A stretch of DNA of 64,000 nucleotides from Microcella putealis (GCF_004216575.1 NZ_SGWW01000003.1:434001-498000); one strand, 5' to 3'. Positions 10,874 to 20,224 are shown, counted from the stretch's first letter. A program made the numbers and translations. The notes: a model not told the origin generated them from the sequence alone.

Positions 10874-11275
10874 ATGGTGGAGTCGATCGCCCGCGTGCGA
10901 CACATCCGCGTGACCCCCCAGAAGGCCCGTCGTGTCGTCAACCTGATCCGCGGCAAGCAGGCCCTCGAGGCCCTGGCCATCCTGAAGTTCGCGCCCCAGG
11001 GTGCGAGCGAGCCCGTCTACAAGCTCGTTGCGTCGGCTATCGCCAACGCGCGTGTCAAGGCGGATGCGCAGAACACCTTCCTCGACGAACAGGACCTCTA
11101 CGTGTCCCGCGCGTTCGTCGACGAGGGCACGACCCTGAAGCGGTTCCAGCCGCGTGCCCAGGGCCGTGCGTTCCGCATCAACAAGCGCACCAGCCACATC
11201 ACGGTCGTTCTGTCGACCCCCGATGAGCTGGCTGCCGCGGGCTCGAGCACCGGCAAGAAGAAGGCGAGCAAGTAG
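10874..11275 (+). CDS. rplV: 50S ribosomal protein L22
   Basis: 133 residues. Its beta-hairpin reaches into the exit tunnel where macrolides bind. [29 protein letters not shown] and [21 protein letters not shown] are conserved. A Lys/Ser-rich tail of about a dozen residues ends the protein. AAGGAGGAGAG is one of the strongest ribosome-binding sites in the window. Confidence 0.98.
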   Translation: MVESIARVRHIRVTPQKARRVVNLIRGKQALEALAILKFAPQGASEPVYKLVASAIANARVKADAQNTFLDEQDLYVSRAFVDEGTTLKRFQPRAQGRAFRINKRTSHITVVLSTPDELAAAGSSTGKKKASK

Positions 11276-11277
11276 AC

Positions 11278-12051
11278 ATGGGTCAGAAAGTTAACCCGTA
11301 CGGTTTCCGTCTCGGAATCACCACCGACCACGTGTCGCGCTGGTTCTCCGACAGCACCAAGCCCGGTCAGCGCTACGCCGACTACGTGGCTGAGGACGTC
11401 AAGATCCGTCGCATGCTCACGACGAGCCTCGACCGCGCGGGCGTTGCCCGCATCGAGATCGAGCGCACCCGTGACCGCGTCCGCGTCGACATTCACACCG
11501 CCCGTCCGGGCATCGTGATTGGTCGTCGTGGCGCCGAGGCCGAGCGCATCCGTGCCGACCTCGAGAAGCTCACGGCGAAGCAGATCCAGCTGAACATCCT
11601 CGAGGTAAAGAACCCCGAGGCCGAGGCTCAGCTCGTCGCGCAGGGCATCGCCGAGCAGCTCAGCGCTCGCGTGGCATTCCGCCGCGCAATGCGCAAGGGT
11701 CTGCAGGGCGCGCAGCGCGCCGGCGCCAAGGGCGTTCGTATCCAGGTCTCCGGCCGTCTCGGCGGCGCCGAGATGAGCCGCTCGGAGTTCTACCGCGAGG
11801 GTCGCGTTCCGCTGCACACCCTGCGCGCGAACATCGACTACGGCTTCTACGAGGCGAAGACCACCTTCGGCCGCATCGGCGTGAAGGTCTGGATCTACAA
11901 GGGCGACATCACCAACAAAGAACTCGCTCGCGAGCAGGCGACCCAGAAGTCGTCGCGCCCCGAGCGTCGTGACTCGGACCGCGGCGGCCGCCGTGGCGGC
12001 GGCCGCCCGGCTGCTGCTGAGGCCCCGGTCGCGGCCGGAGCGGAAGGCTAA
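11278..12051 (+). CDS. rpsC: 30S ribosomal protein S3
   Basis: 257 residues. At the mRNA entry of the 30S subunit, with a KH domain (about residues 40-110, [15 protein letters not shown]). The N-terminal [13 protein letters not shown] and the WIYKGDI strand are typical. The last 45 or so residues form an Arg/Gly then Ala-rich tail ([19 protein letters not shown]), longer than in Escherichia coli. It starts two bases after the rplV stop. Confidence 0.98.
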   Translation: MGQKVNPYGFRLGITTDHVSRWFSDSTKPGQRYADYVAEDVKIRRMLTTSLDRAGVARIEIERTRDRVRVDIHTARPGIVIGRRGAEAERIRADLEKLTAKQIQLNILEVKNPEAEAQLVAQGIAEQLSARVAFRRAMRKGLQGAQRAGAKGVRIQVSGRLGGAEMSRSEFYREGRVPLHTLRANIDYGFYEAKTTFGRIGVKVWIYKGDITNKELAREQATQKSSRPERRDSDRGGRRGGGRPAAAEAPVAAGAEG

Positions 12052-12056
12052 GAAGA

Positions 12057-12476
12057 ATGCTGATTCCCCGCAAGGTCAAGTACCGCAAGCAGCACCACCC
12101 CAAGCGCGGTGGTCACGCTACGGGCGGCACCACGGTGTCGTTCGGCGAGTTCGGCATCCAGGCCCTCACCCCCGCCTACGTCACCAACCGGCAGATCGAG
12201 TCCGCTCGTATCGCCATGACCCGTCACATCAAGCGTGGTGGAAAGGTGTGGATCAACATCTACCCCGACCGTCCGCTGACCAAGAAGCCCGCCGAAACCC
12301 GCATGGGTTCGGGTAAGGGTTCGCCGGAGTGGTGGGTCGCCAACGTCAAGCCGGGTCGCGTCCTCTTCGAGGTCGCCGGTGTTCCCGAGGAACTCGCTCG
12401 TGAAGCCATGACCCGTGCAATTCACAAGCTGCCCCTCAAGGCACGCATCATCAAGCGCGAGGAGGGCGACGCGTAA
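12057..12476 (+). CDS. rplP: 50S ribosomal protein L16
   Basis: 139 residues. Contacts the A-site tRNA elbow and is needed late in 50S assembly. [37 protein letters not shown] and the basic C-terminus identify it. It starts five bases after rpsC and its stop shares one base with the rpmC start (TAATG). Confidence 0.98.
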   Translation: MLIPRKVKYRKQHHPKRGGHATGGTTVSFGEFGIQALTPAYVTNRQIESARIAMTRHIKRGGKVWINIYPDRPLTKKPAETRMGSGKGSPEWWVANVKPGRVLFEVAGVPEELAREAMTRAIHKLPLKARIIKREEGDA

Positions 12477-12793
12477 TGGCGATCGGATCCAAGGAGCTGG
12501 CACCTGCCGAGCTCGACACTTTCGAAGACGAGCGTTTGCTCGACGAGCTGAAGCGCGCAAAGGAAGAGCTGTTCAACCTGCGCTTCCAGGCCGCGACCGG
12601 TCAGCTCGAGAGCCACGGCCGCCTGCGCGCGGTCAAGCGCGACATCGCCCGCATCTACACGGTGATCCGCGAGCGCGAGCTGGGCATCCGTGCCACGCCT
12701 GCGCCCGTCGAGGCCCCCGAGAAGCCGGCGAAGAAGTCGACCAAGAAGGCCGCTGAGGCCGCGGGCGACGAGAACACCGAGGAGAAGAAGTAA
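12476..12793 (+). CDS. rpmC: 50S ribosomal protein L29, with C-terminal extension
   Basis: 105 residues, while L29 is commonly 60-80. The core (about residues 8-75: [25 protein letters not shown]) sits at the tunnel exit next to L23. From about residue 80 a Lys/Ala/Glu-rich tail ([19 protein letters not shown]) extends it. Such low-complexity tails recur in L15 and L17 here. It shares one base with the next start (TAATG). Confidence 0.95.
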   Translation: MAIGSKELAPAELDTFEDERLLDELKRAKEELFNLRFQAATGQLESHGRLRAVKRDIARIYTVIRERELGIRATPAPVEAPEKPAKKSTKKAAEAAGDENTEEKK

Positions 12794-13110
12794 TGGCGAC
12801 GACGAAGAAGGCCGAAGCCGGCCACGAGTCGGCCGAGCACGACGTTCGCGACGAGAACGCCCGCGGGTACCGCAAGGCGCGTCGCGGCTACGTCGTCAGC
12901 GACAAGATGGACAAGACCATCGTTGTCGAGGTGGAAGACCGCGTGAAGCACCCGCTGTACGGCAAGGTCATCCGCCGCACCTCCAAGGTGAAGGCTCACG
13001 ACGAGCAGAACAGCGCCGGCATCGGCGACCTCGTGCTCATCAACGAGACCCGTCCCCTGTCCGCCACGAAGCGCTGGCGCCTCGTCGAGATCCTCGAGAA
13101 GGCCAAGTAG
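12793..13110 (+). CDS. rpsQ: 30S ribosomal protein S17
   Basis: 105 residues. Binds 16S rRNA helices h7 and h11 with an OB fold. [30 protein letters not shown] is shown by its core DKMDKTIVV and [10 protein letters not shown]. The N-terminal 25 or so residues are an acidic/His extension absent from short S17 proteins. One-base overlap with rpmC. Confidence 0.97.
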   Translation: MATTKKAEAGHESAEHDVRDENARGYRKARRGYVVSDKMDKTIVVEVEDRVKHPLYGKVIRRTSKVKAHDEQNSAGIGDLVLINETRPLSATKRWRLVEILEKAK

Positions 13111-13142
13111 GCCTCGGCCTGCTTGACCCAAAGGAGTAGGAA

Positions 13143-13511
13143 ATGCTTCAGCAGGAATCCAGAGTCAAGGTCGCCGACAACACCGGCGCCAAGGAGCTGC
13201 TCACCATCCGCGTCCTCGGTGGCTCGGGCCGTCGCTACGCCGGCCTCGGTGACGTCATCGTCGCCACCGTCAAGGACGCGATCCCCGGCGGCAACGTCAA
13301 GAAGGGCGATGTCGTCAAGGCCGTCATCGTGCGCACGGTCAAGCAGACCCGCCGCGCCGACGGCTCCTACATCAAGTTCGACGAGAACGCCGCCGTGATC
13401 CTGAAGAACGACGGGGACCCCCGCGGTACCCGCATCTTCGGACCGGTCGGCCGTGAGCTTCGCGACAAGAAGTTCATGAAGATCGTCTCGCTCGCACCGG
13501 AGGTGCTGTAA
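13143..13511 (+). CDS. rplN: 50S ribosomal protein L14
   Basis: 122 residues. At the subunit interface, forming bridge B5 and the RsfS binding site. [19 protein letters not shown] and the [20 protein letters not shown] segment are diagnostic. AAAGGAGTAGG precedes the start. It follows rpsQ after 32 bases and precedes rplX by three. Confidence 0.98.
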   Translation: MLQQESRVKVADNTGAKELLTIRVLGGSGRRYAGLGDVIVATVKDAIPGGNVKKGDVVKAVIVRTVKQTRRADGSYIKFDENAAVILKNDGDPRGTRIFGPVGRELRDKKFMKIVSLAPEVL

Positions 13512-13514
13512 CCC

Positions 13515-13874
13515 ATGGCCACGATCAAAAAGGGCGACCTCGTCCAGGTGATCTCGGGCGCGACCGAGGCCCGCGGTGGAGACCGCGGCAAGCAGGGTCG
13601 TGTTATCGAGGTTCTCGCCGACAAGAACCGCGTCGTTGTCGAGGGAATCAACCTCGTCACGAAGCACGTGCGCGTCGGCCAGACGCAGCGCGGCACGAAG
13701 ACCGGCGGCATCGAGACGCACGAGGCGCCCATCCACGTCTCGAACGTGATGCTCGTCGACCCCAAGACCAAGAAGCCCACGCGCGTCGGATTCCGCGAGG
13801 AGACCGTTGAGAAGAACGGTGTCTCGAAGACCGTGCGGGTGCGCTACGCCAAGAAGTCGGGTGAGAAGTTCTAA
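13515..13874 (+). CDS. rplX: 50S ribosomal protein L24
   Basis: 119 residues. Assembly initiator of the 50S subunit. The KOW motif ([10 protein letters not shown] through [10 protein letters not shown]) and [13 protein letters not shown] identify it. The stop overlaps the rplE start by one base (TAATG). Confidence 0.97.
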   Translation: MATIKKGDLVQVISGATEARGGDRGKQGRVIEVLADKNRVVVEGINLVTKHVRVGQTQRGTKTGGIETHEAPIHVSNVMLVDPKTKKPTRVGFREETVEKNGVSKTVRVRYAKKSGEKF

Positions 13875-14467
13875 TGACTGACACTGCAACTGCAACCGCA
13901 GCTGGCAAAATCCAGCCGCGCCTTAAGCAGAAGTACCGCGCTGAGATCACGAAGCAGCTGACCGAAGAGTTCGGGTACACGAACCCCCACCAGGTGCCGA
14001 AGGTCGTCAAGATCGTCGTCAACACCGGTGTCGGTGAGGCCGCTCGCGACTCGAAGGTCATCGACGGCGCGATCCGCGACCTCACCCAAATCACGGGTCA
14101 GAAGCCGCAGGTCACGAAGGCGCGTAAGTCGATCGCTCAGTTCAAGCTTCGCGAGGGCATGCCCATCGGTGCTCACGTCACGCTGCGTGGCGACCGCGCC
14201 TGGGAGTTCATGGACCGCCTCGTCTCGCTTGCCCTGCCGCGCATCCGCGACTTCCGTGGCCTGAGCGACCGCCAGTTCGACGGAAACGGCAACTACACCT
14301 TCGGTCTTCAGGAGCAGAGCGTGTTCCACGAGATCGACCAGGACAAGATCGACCGCGTCCGCGGCTTCGACATCACCGTCGTCACGACCGCGAAGACCGA
14401 TGACGAGGGCCGCGCCCTGCTGCGCGCTCTCGGCTTCCCCTTCACGGCCGCCGACGCCGTTCAGTAA
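13874..14467 (+). CDS. rplE: 50S ribosomal protein L5
   Basis: 197 residues. Carries 5S rRNA into the central protuberance and contacts P-site t[42 protein letters not shown] and the C-terminal [19 protein letters not shown] are conserved. The gene is followed by 93 non-coding bases rather than by rpsN. Confidence 0.98.
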   Translation: MTDTATATAAGKIQPRLKQKYRAEITKQLTEEFGYTNPHQVPKVVKIVVNTGVGEAARDSKVIDGAIRDLTQITGQKPQVTKARKSIAQFKLREGMPIGAHVTLRGDRAWEFMDRLVSLALPRIRDFRGLSDRQFDGNGNYTFGLQEQSVFHEIDQDKIDRVRGFDITVVTTAKTDDEGRALLRALGFPFTAADAVQ

Positions 14468-14477
14468 CACTCCACTC

Positions 14478-14495
14478 GGCCCACGCATGTGGGCC
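14478..14495 (+). other. Hairpin in the rplE-rpsH gap
   Basis: GGCCCAC-GCAT-GTGGGCC, a perfect 7-bp stem starting ten bases after the rplE stop. It lies in the 93-base gap where many actinobacteria have the small zinc-type rpsN gene. No T-tract follows; an mRNA processing or stability element is possible. Confidence 0.5.
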
Positions 14496-14560
14496 CCGAT
14501 CGACAGGGTCGGCCCCGGTGTACCGGGAGTCGAAACCGGTCGAGAACAGGAACAACCATC

Positions 14561-14959
14561 ATGACGATGACAGATCCGGTCGCAGACATGCTGACCAGAC
14601 TGCGCAACGCCAACTCGGCGCACCACGACACCGTGTCGATGCCCAGCTCAAAGCTCAAGAAGGGTCTCGCTGAGATCCTGAAGCGCGAGGGCTACATCAC
14701 CGACTGGGCCGTCGAAGACGCTCGTGTCGGCACCACGCTGACGCTGTCGCTGAAGTACGGCCCGAACCGTGAGCGGTCGATCGCCGGCCTCAAGCGCGTG
14801 TCGAAGCCCGGCCTCCGGGTGTACGCGAAGTCGACGGAGATCCCCCATGTACTGGGTGGCCTCGGCGTCGCGATCCTGTCCACCTCCTCGGGTCTGTTGA
14901 CCGACCGCGAGGCGACGCAGAAGGGCGTGGGTGGGGAAGTCCTCGCCTACGTGTGGTAA
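14561..14959 (+). CDS. rpsH: 30S ribosomal protein S8
   Basis: 132 residues. Binds the 16S central domain; in Escherichia coli S8 is the repressor of the spc operon. [22 protein letters not shown] and the C-terminal [14 protein letters not shown] and GGEVLAYVW are typical. ATG 14561 gives the family length; the upstream open frame is not S8. GAACAGGAACAAC upstream is only a weak Shine-Dalgarno sequence. Confidence 0.97.
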   Translation: MTMTDPVADMLTRLRNANSAHHDTVSMPSSKLKKGLAEILKREGYITDWAVEDARVGTTLTLSLKYGPNRERSIAGLKRVSKPGLRVYAKSTEIPHVLGGLGVAILSTSSGLLTDREATQKGVGGEVLAYVW

Positions 14960-14965
14960 CCCGTC

Positions 14966-15502
14966 ATGTCACGTATTGGACGCATGCCCATCGACATCCC
15001 CGGTGGTGTCGAGGTGAAGCTTGACGGCCGTGCCGTCACTGTCAAGGGCCCGAAGGGTGAGCTCTCGCTCACCGTCGCGAGCCCCATCGAGGTCGCCATC
15101 GAGGACAACCAGGTCGTCGTGACCCGTCCCGACGACGAGCGCAACTCGCGCTCGCTTCACGGCCTCACTCGCACCCTCATCGCCAACCAGATCGTCGGCG
15201 TCACCGAGGGCTACTCGAAGGGCCTCGAAGTTGTCGGCACCGGTTACCGCGTGCAGGCCAAGGGTTCGTCGGTCGAGTTCGCCCTCGGCTTCTCGCACCC
15301 GGTGACGGTTGACCCGCCCGCGGGCATCACGTTCACCGTCGAAGGCAACAACAAGCTCACCGTCAGCGGCATCGACAAGCAGGCCGTTGGCGAAGTCGCC
15401 GCGAACATCCGCAAGATCCGCAAGCCCGAGCCGTACAAGGGCAAGGGCATCCGCTACGCGGGCGAGGTCGTTCGCCGCAAGGCCGGAAAGGCTGGTAAGT
15501 AA
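14966..15502 (+). CDS. rplF: 50S ribosomal protein L6
   Basis: 178 residues. Near the GTPase-associated centre, binding the sarcin-ricin loop region. [24 protein letters not shown] and the C-terminal [16 protein letters not shown] are diagnostic. It starts six bases after rpsH. Confidence 0.98.
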   Translation: MSRIGRMPIDIPGGVEVKLDGRAVTVKGPKGELSLTVASPIEVAIEDNQVVVTRPDDERNSRSLHGLTRTLIANQIVGVTEGYSKGLEVVGTGYRVQAKGSSVEFALGFSHPVTVDPPAGITFTVEGNNKLTVSGIDKQAVGEVAANIRKIRKPEPYKGKGIRYAGEVVRRKAGKAGK

Positions 15503-15504
15503 CC

Positions 15505-15876
15505 ATGGGTCTCGGTACTCGAGGGAAGAGCAAGTCGGCCGCCAAGGGCCGCCGTCACGCGCGTCTGCGCAAGCGGATCGTCGGCACTGCCGAGCGCCCC
15601 CGCCTCGTCGTTACGCGTTCGGCTCGTCACGTGTTCGTGCAGATCGTCGACGACGCCAAGGGCCACACGCTGGCCAGCGCCTCGACGATGGAGGGCGACC
15701 TCCGTACGTTCGACGGTGACAAGACCGCGAAGGCGCGCAAGGTGGGCGAACTGCTTGCCGAGCGTGCGAAGAAGGCCGGTGTGGAGGCAGTCGTCTTCGA
15801 CCGGGGTGGTAACCGTTACGCGGGTCGCGTTGCGGCGATCGCCGATGGAGCGCGAGAGGCAGGGTTGAGCCTGTGA
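15505..15876 (+). CDS. rplR: 50S ribosomal protein L18
   Basis: 123 residues. Binds 5S rRNA with L5. [20 protein letters not shown] and the C-terminal [26 protein letters not shown] are conserved. The stop overlaps the rpsE start (GTGA). Confidence 0.98.
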   Translation: MGLGTRGKSKSAAKGRRHARLRKRIVGTAERPRLVVTRSARHVFVQIVDDAKGHTLASASTMEGDLRTFDGDKTAKARKVGELLAERAKKAGVEAVVFDRGGNRYAGRVAAIADGAREAGLSL

Positions 15877-16568
15877 GCGAAAACGAGAAGGAGCAGACCG
15901 TGGCGGCAGAAGCCCCCGTGGAGACCGCTGCGTCGTCGCAGTCGAACACCACCGAGACGCGCGAGCCGCGTCGCGGTGGCCGCGGCGACCGCAACCAGGG
16001 TCGTGACCGTGGTGCGCGTGACGCCGAAAAGAGTCCGTTCCTCGAGCGCGTGGTGACGATCAACCGCGTCTCGAAGGTGGTCAAGGGTGGTCGCCGCTTC
16101 AGCTTCACCGCACTGGTGGTTGTCGGCGACGGCAACGGCCTCGTGGGTGTCGGCTACGGCAAGGCCCGCGAGGTTCCGACCGCGATCTCGAAGGGTGTCG
16201 AGGAGGCGAAGAAGAACTTCTTCCGCGTCCCCCGCGTCGCTCAGACGATCCCACACCCCGTTCAGGGTGAGGCCGCCGCCGGCGTTGTGCTGCTGCGTCC
16301 GGCTGCGGCCGGTACCGGTGTTATCGCCGGTGGTCCGGTGCGCGCCGTGCTCGAGTGCGCCGGTATCCACGACGTGCTGAGCAAGTCGCTCGGCTCGTCC
16401 AACACGATCAACATCGTTCACGCGACCGTCGAGGCGCTGAAGATGCTCGAAGAGCCGCGCGCCGTCGCCGCTCGCCGTGGCCTGGACTTCGAAGACGTGG
16501 CCCCGGCCCGTCTGGTCCGCGCCGAGGCGGAGGCCGCGAAGGCCGCTGCCGGAAAGGCGGGTGCGTAA
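15873..16568 (+). CDS. rpsE: 30S ribosomal protein S5, long N-terminal extension
   Basis: 231 residues, against about 165 in Escherichia coli. The S5 double-stranded RNA-binding domain begins near residue 53 ([31 protein letters not shown] core [11 protein letters not shown]) and the C-terminal domain follows ([22 protein letters not shown]). The first 50 residues are an acidic then Arg/Gly-rich extension ([19 protein letters not shown]). It starts at GTG 15873, overlapping rplR. Confidence 0.97.
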   Translation: MSENEKEQTVAAEAPVETAASSQSNTTETREPRRGGRGDRNQGRDRGARDAEKSPFLERVVTINRVSKVVKGGRRFSFTALVVVGDGNGLVGVGYGKAREVPTAISKGVEEAKKNFFRVPRVAQTIPHPVQGEAAAGVVLLRPAAAGTGVIAGGPVRAVLECAGIHDVLSKSLGSSNTINIVHATVEALKMLEEPRAVAARRGLDFEDVAPARLVRAEAEAAKAAAGKAGA

Positions 16569-16753
16569 TGGCCCAGCGTCTGAAGGTGACCCAGATCAAG
16601 TCCGTAATCAGCGAGAAGCAGAACCAGCGCGACACCCTGCGCAGCCTGGGCCTCAAGCGCATTGGCGACAGCGTCGTGCGCGAGGACACCCCGGCCAACC
16701 GTGGGTACGTCAAGACTGTTGCGCACCTCGTGACGGTCGAGGAGATTGACTAA
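16568..16753 (+). CDS. rpmD: 50S ribosomal protein L30
   Basis: 61 residues, the usual size. [20 protein letters not shown] and [21 protein letters not shown] match the family. ATG 16568 shares a base with the rpsE stop (TAATG); the much longer open frame upstream is not L30. Its own stop shares a base with rplO. Confidence 0.97.
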   Translation: MAQRLKVTQIKSVISEKQNQRDTLRSLGLKRIGDSVVREDTPANRGYVKTVAHLVTVEEID

Positions 16754-17496
16754 TGGCTGACGAAGAGAAGAAGGCTCCGGCGAAGAAGGCCCCCGCGGCC
16801 TCCAAGCCGGCTGCTGAGAAGAAGCCCGCCGCGAAGAAGGCGCCCGCCGCCTCGTCGACGGCGGCGAAGAAGCCCGCTGCGAAGGCGGATGCTGACAAGG
16901 CTCCCGCCAAGAAGGCTCCGGCTGCGAAGAAGCCGGCCGCCGCGAAGGCGACGGCCGCTAAGGCTGACGCTCCCGCTGCGGAGAAGAAGGCACCCGCCGC
17001 CAAGGCTCCTGCCAAGACGGCTCCGGCCAAGAAGGCAGAGTCGACGGAGGTCGCGCGCCCGCAGGTCCTCAAGGTGCACCACCTTCGCCCGGCTGCCGGC
17101 GCGAAGAAGGACCGCACCCGCGTGGGTCGCGGTGAGGGCTCGAAGGGTAAGACCGCGGGTCGTGGCACCAAGGGCACGAAGGCGCGCAACACCGTGCGCC
17201 CCGGCTTCCAGGGTGGCCAGCTCAACTTCGTGATGCGCGCTCCGAAGCTTCGCGGCTTCAAGAACCCGTTCCGCGTGGAGTACCAGGTCGTCAACCTCGA
17301 GAAGCTCGCCGAGCTGTACCCGAAGGGTGGCGAGGTCACGGTCGCTGACCTCGTGACCAAGGGTGCCGTGCGCAAGAACGAAAAGGTCAAGGTTCTCGGC
17401 AACGGGGACATTGCGGTTAAGCTGAACGTGACCGTCGACAAGGTCTCCCGCTCTGCTGAGCAGAAGATCGTCGCGGCCGGCGGTTCCATTCAGTAG
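16753..17496 (+). CDS. rplO: 50S ribosomal protein L15 with a 100-residue histone-like N-terminal tail
   Basis: 247 residues, whereas L15 is normally about 145-155. The L15 domain runs from about residue 105 ([22 protein letters not shown] onward: [24 protein letters not shown]). Residues 1 to about 100 are almost only Ala, Lys and Pro in repeats such as [13 protein letters not shown] and EKKAPAAK, like histone H1 and the HU tails of actinobacteria. The frame is continuous and the only start with the TAATG overlap is at 16753, so the tail looks genuinely encoded. Its role is unknown; rRNA or DNA contacts are plausible. Confidence 0.93.
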   Translation: MADEEKKAPAKKAPAASKPAAEKKPAAKKAPAASSTAAKKPAAKADADKAPAKKAPAAKKPAAAKATAAKADAPAAEKKAPAAKAPAKTAPAKKAESTEVARPQVLKVHHLRPAAGAKKDRTRVGRGEGSKGKTAGRGTKGTKARNTVRPGFQGGQLNFVMRAPKLRGFKNPFRVEYQVVNLEKLAELYPKGGEVTVADLVTKGAVRKNEKVKVLGNGDIAVKLNVTVDKVSRSAEQKIVAAGGSIQ

Positions 17497-17502
17497 CCGC
17501 TC

Positions 17503-17586
17503 GGGCGGCCCTTCGGGGCCGCCCGGCTTCGGCCCTTTCGGGCCAGCATCCTGGAGCCGCCGGGCCACGGGATGCCCATGTTTTTT
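17503..17586 (+). terminator. Stem-loops plus T6 between rplO and secY, possible attenuator
   Basis: CGGGCGGCCC-CTTC-GGGGCCGCCCG (near 17503-17528) is followed by a second hairpin: GCATCC (17546-17551) with GGATGC (17570-17575) and inner TGG/CCA pairs. CCATG and T6 (17581-17586) come next. SecY's ribosome-binding site GGGAGG begins directly after, so read-through must be at least partial. A site that lowers secY relative to ribosomal proteins is inferred. Confidence 0.45.
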
Positions 17587-17600
17587 CTACGGGAGGTCTC

Positions 17601-18926
17601 GTGTTCAGAGCTATCGGGCGAATCATCAAGACGCCCGACCTCCGCCGGAAGATCGGTTTCACCCTCGGAATCGTCGCCATCTTCCGTCTGGGTTCGTTTA
17701 TCCCTGCGCCGTTCGTGGACTACCAGAACGTGCAGCTCTGTCTCCAGGGCAACGAAAGCACCACGGGCCTCTACCAGCTCGTCAACCTCTTCAGCGGTGG
17801 CGCACTGCTCCAGCTGTCGATCTTCGCGCTCGGCATCATGCCGTACATCACGGCGTCGATCATCACGCAGCTGCTTCGCGTGGTCATCCCGCACTTCGAG
17901 GCCCTCTACAAGGAGGGGCAGGCCGGCCAGGCCAAGCTGACCCAGTACACGCGTTACCTCACGATCGCGCTCGCGATCCTCCAGTCGACCACTCTCATCA
18001 CGGTCGCCCGCGCTGGCGCGCTCTTCCCGACCACCTCGGGTGTTCCCCAGTGTTCGCAGCTGATCACGAACGACAGCTGGTACGCGATTCTGCTCATGGT
18101 CATCACGATGACGGCCGGAACCGGCCTCATCATGTGGCTGGGCGAGCTGATCACCGAGCGCGGTATCGGCAACGGCATGTCGCTGCTGATCTTCGTCTCG
18201 ATCGCCGCGACCTTCCCGTCGGCGCTGTGGGGCATCGCCCTCGCCCAGGGTGCCGAGATCTTCATCATCGTGCTGGCCCTCGGCCTCCTCGTGATGGCCG
18301 CCGTGGTCTTCGTCGAGCAGTCTCAGCGCCGCGTTCCCGTGCAGTACGCCAAGCGCATGGTGGGGCGCCGCACCTTCGGCGGCAACAACACCTACATCCC
18401 GATCAAGGTGAACATGGCCGGCGTCGTGCCCGTCATCTTCGCCTCGTCGCTGCTGTACCTGCCGGCACTCATCGCCCAGTTCAACCAGCCGGCGGCTGGC
18501 GAGACCGCGCCTGAGTGGGTCGTCTGGATTCAGAACAACTTCGTCTCCGGCGACAACGTGCTGTACATGGTCGTGTACTTCCTGCTCATCGTCGGCTTCA
18601 CCTACTTCTACGTCGCGATCACCTTCAACCCGGAGGACGTCGCCGACAACATGAAGAAGTACGGCGGCTTCATCCCCGGTATTCGTGCCGGGCGCCCGAC
18701 GGCCGAGTACCTCGACTACGTCCTGACGCGCATCACGCTGCCGGGCTCGCTGTACCTCGGCCTCGTCGCCCTGATCCCGCTCATCGCCTTTGCGGCGGTC
18801 GGCGCCAACCAGAACTTCCCGTTCGGTGGCGCGAGCATCCTGATCATCGTCGGCGTGGGTCTTGAGACGGTGAAGCAGATCGACGCGCAGCTGCAGCAGC
18901 GTCACTACGAAGGTCTGCTCAAGTGA
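17601..18926 (+). CDS. secY: Protein translocase subunit SecY
   Basis: 441 residues; the channel subunit of the Sec translocon in the cytoplasmic membrane. Ten hydrophobic segments are visible. The N-terminus has the family sequence TPDLRRKIGFTLGIVAIFRLGSFIPAP (seen as DLRRKIGFTL), then GIMPYITASII and the conserved cytoplasmic loop GGFIPGIRAGRPTAEYLD. GTG start at 17601, seven bases after GGGAGG. Its stop overlaps the adk start. Confidence 0.98.
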   Translation: MFRAIGRIIKTPDLRRKIGFTLGIVAIFRLGSFIPAPFVDYQNVQLCLQGNESTTGLYQLVNLFSGGALLQLSIFALGIMPYITASIITQLLRVVIPHFEALYKEGQAGQAKLTQYTRYLTIALAILQSTTLITVARAGALFPTTSGVPQCSQLITNDSWYAILLMVITMTAGTGLIMWLGELITERGIGNGMSLLIFVSIAATFPSALWGIALAQGAEIFIIVLALGLLVMAAVVFVEQSQRRVPVQYAKRMVGRRTFGGNNTYIPIKVNMAGVVPVIFASSLLYLPALIAQFNQPAAGETAPEWVVWIQNNFVSGDNVLYMVVYFLLIVGFTYFYVAITFNPEDVADNMKKYGGFIPGIRAGRPTAEYLDYVLTRITLPGSLYLGLVALIPLIAFAAVGANQNFPFGGASILIIVGVGLETVKQIDAQLQQRHYEGLLK

Positions 18927-19504
18927 CCGCGCGGCTGCTGCTCATCGGCCCGCCCGGTGCAGGCAAGGGCACCCAGGCCGCCCGTCTCTCGACACACTTC
19001 GGAATCCCCGCGATCTCGACGGGAGACATCTTCCGGCAGAACCTGCGCGATGAGACCGAGCTCGGCACGAAGGCAAAGGCCTACATCGAGGCCGGCGACA
19101 ACGTCCCCGACGAGCTGACCAACGACCTCGTGCGCGACCGCCTCGAGCAGGCCGACTGCGCCGACGGGTTCCTGCTCGACGGCTACCCCCGCACAACCGA
19201 CCAGGTGCGCGCGCTCGACGAGTTCCTCGCCGAGCACGGCACCGCGTTGGATGCTGTGGTCGAGCTGGTCGCGGATCCGGATGTCGTAGTCGAGCGGCTC
19301 AAGAAGCGTGCGGTCGATCAGGGACGCGTTGACGACGACGAGAACGTCGTGCGTCACCGCCTGGCCGTCTACGCCGAGCAGACCGCGCCGCTGATCGACG
19401 TGTACGCCGAACGCGGCATGTTGACGAAGGTTGACGGCATCGGTGAGATCGACGAGGTGACGGCCCGGATCCTTGAGGCCCTCACCGTTCGCGACTTGCC
19501 GTGA
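18923..19504 (+). CDS. adk: Adenylate kinase (short type)
   Basis: 193 residues. Interconverts ATP and AMP with two ADP in the cytoplasm. The P-loop LLIGPPGAGKGTQAARL is at the N-terminus; DGYPRTTDQ and the LID-region RVDDDENVVRHRL follow. The LID is short, without the zinc-finger insertion of Gram-positive long forms, as usual in actinobacteria. GTG start overlaps secY (GTGA). map, which often follows adk in relatives, is missing; infA comes next behind its own promoter. Confidence 0.96.
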   Translation: MTARLLLIGPPGAGKGTQAARLSTHFGIPAISTGDIFRQNLRDETELGTKAKAYIEAGDNVPDELTNDLVRDRLEQADCADGFLLDGYPRTTDQVRALDEFLAEHGTALDAVVELVADPDVVVERLKKRAVDQGRVDDDENVVRHRLAVYAEQTAPLIDVYAERGMLTKVDGIGEIDEVTARILEALTVRDLP

Positions 19505-19524
19505 CCCCAGCTATCACCTAAGCT
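19496..19524 (+). promoter_or_regulatory. Promoter of infA-rpmJ-rpsM operon
   Basis: TTGCCG (19496-19501), 17 bases, TAAGCT (19519-19524). The -35 box lies within the last codons of adk. Same -35 hexamer and spacing as the rplM promoter. Confidence 0.65.
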
Positions 19525-19651
19525 TTCCCTTTGGTGCTTTCGGCATGCCTCGGCGTGTCGCCACCCGCAGCCGCCCACCGGGCGATCGCGCGGGGTGAGC
19601 ACCACTTCCGCACGACCAGTGCACACTCCCACGTATAGCGACGAAGAGGCT

Positions 19652-19873
19652 ATGGCCAAAAAAGACGGTGTCATCGAGATCGAAGGCTCGGTGGTCGAAG
19701 CGCTGCCCAACGCGATGTTCCGCGTTGAGCTGACGAACGGCCACAAGGTTCTTGCCCACATTTCGGGCAAGATGCGCCAGCACTACATCCGCATCCTCCC
19801 CGAGGACCGCGTGATCGTCGAGCTGAGCCCCTACGACCTCACCCGTGGCCGGATCGTCTACCGCTACAAGTAA
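19652..19873 (+). CDS. infA: Translation initiation factor IF-1
   Basis: 73 residues, an OB-fold protein that binds the 30S A site during initiation. [20 protein letters not shown] and [19 protein letters not shown] are diagnostic. ATG 19652 follows GAAGAGG; the longer frame upstream would add residues unknown in IF-1. About 125 bases of leader separate it from the promoter. Confidence 0.98.
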   Translation: MAKKDGVIEIEGSVVEALPNAMFRVELTNGHKVLAHISGKMRQHYIRILPEDRVIVELSPYDLTRGRIVYRYK

Positions 19874-19952
19874 GAGTTGCGCGCTGGGTAAGGAACGGCC
19901 CGGGAATCCACCCGGTGCACGAGGCCAGCGACACCAAAAGAACGAGAGAACC

Positions 19953-20066
19953 ATGAAGGTCAACCCCAGCGTCAAGCCCATCTGCGACAAGTGCAAGGTC
20001 ATTCGCCGGCACGGCAACGTGATGGTCATCTGCGAAAACCCGCGCCACAAGCAGCGCCAGGGCTAA
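19953..20066 (+). CDS. rpmJ: 50S ribosomal protein L36, zinc-binding form
   Basis: 37 residues. [19 protein letters not shown] starts the protein; the zinc ligands Cys11, Cys14, Cys27 and His32 are all present, so this is the C+ form. It follows infA after 79 bases. Confidence 0.97.
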   Translation: MKVNPSVKPICDKCKVIRRHGNVMVICENPRHKQRQG

Positions 20067-20122
20067 CACAGTCGAGGCCAGTGCGGGCCTCCCCAGAACT
20101 CACAACTGAATACACACCACTA

Positions 20123-20190
20123 GGCAGTTCCAGAACCCGCGAGACATGCGGGGGACACCTCGGGCGGGAGGCCCGGGCACCGGAACTGCT
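20123..20190 (+). ncRNA. Candidate three-way-junction leader upstream of rpsM
   Basis: GCAGTTCC (20124-20131) pairs with GGAACTGC (20182-20189). Inside this outer stem are two hairpins: CCCGC/GCGGG (20136-20152) and CGGGC/GCCCG (20161-20175). The whole lies in the 158-base gap between rpmJ and rpsM and ends about 35 bases before the ATG. It may be a ribosomal-protein binding site or an RNase processing element. Confidence 0.45.
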
Positions 20191-20224
20191 CCATACCTCC
20201 CGAAGAACCCTGTAAGGAGCCATC

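Noticed and set aside
16355..16567. Upstream extension of rpmD
   Set aside because: It reads antisense-like Arg-rich residues in the rpsE region; L30 is 61 residues from ATG 16568.
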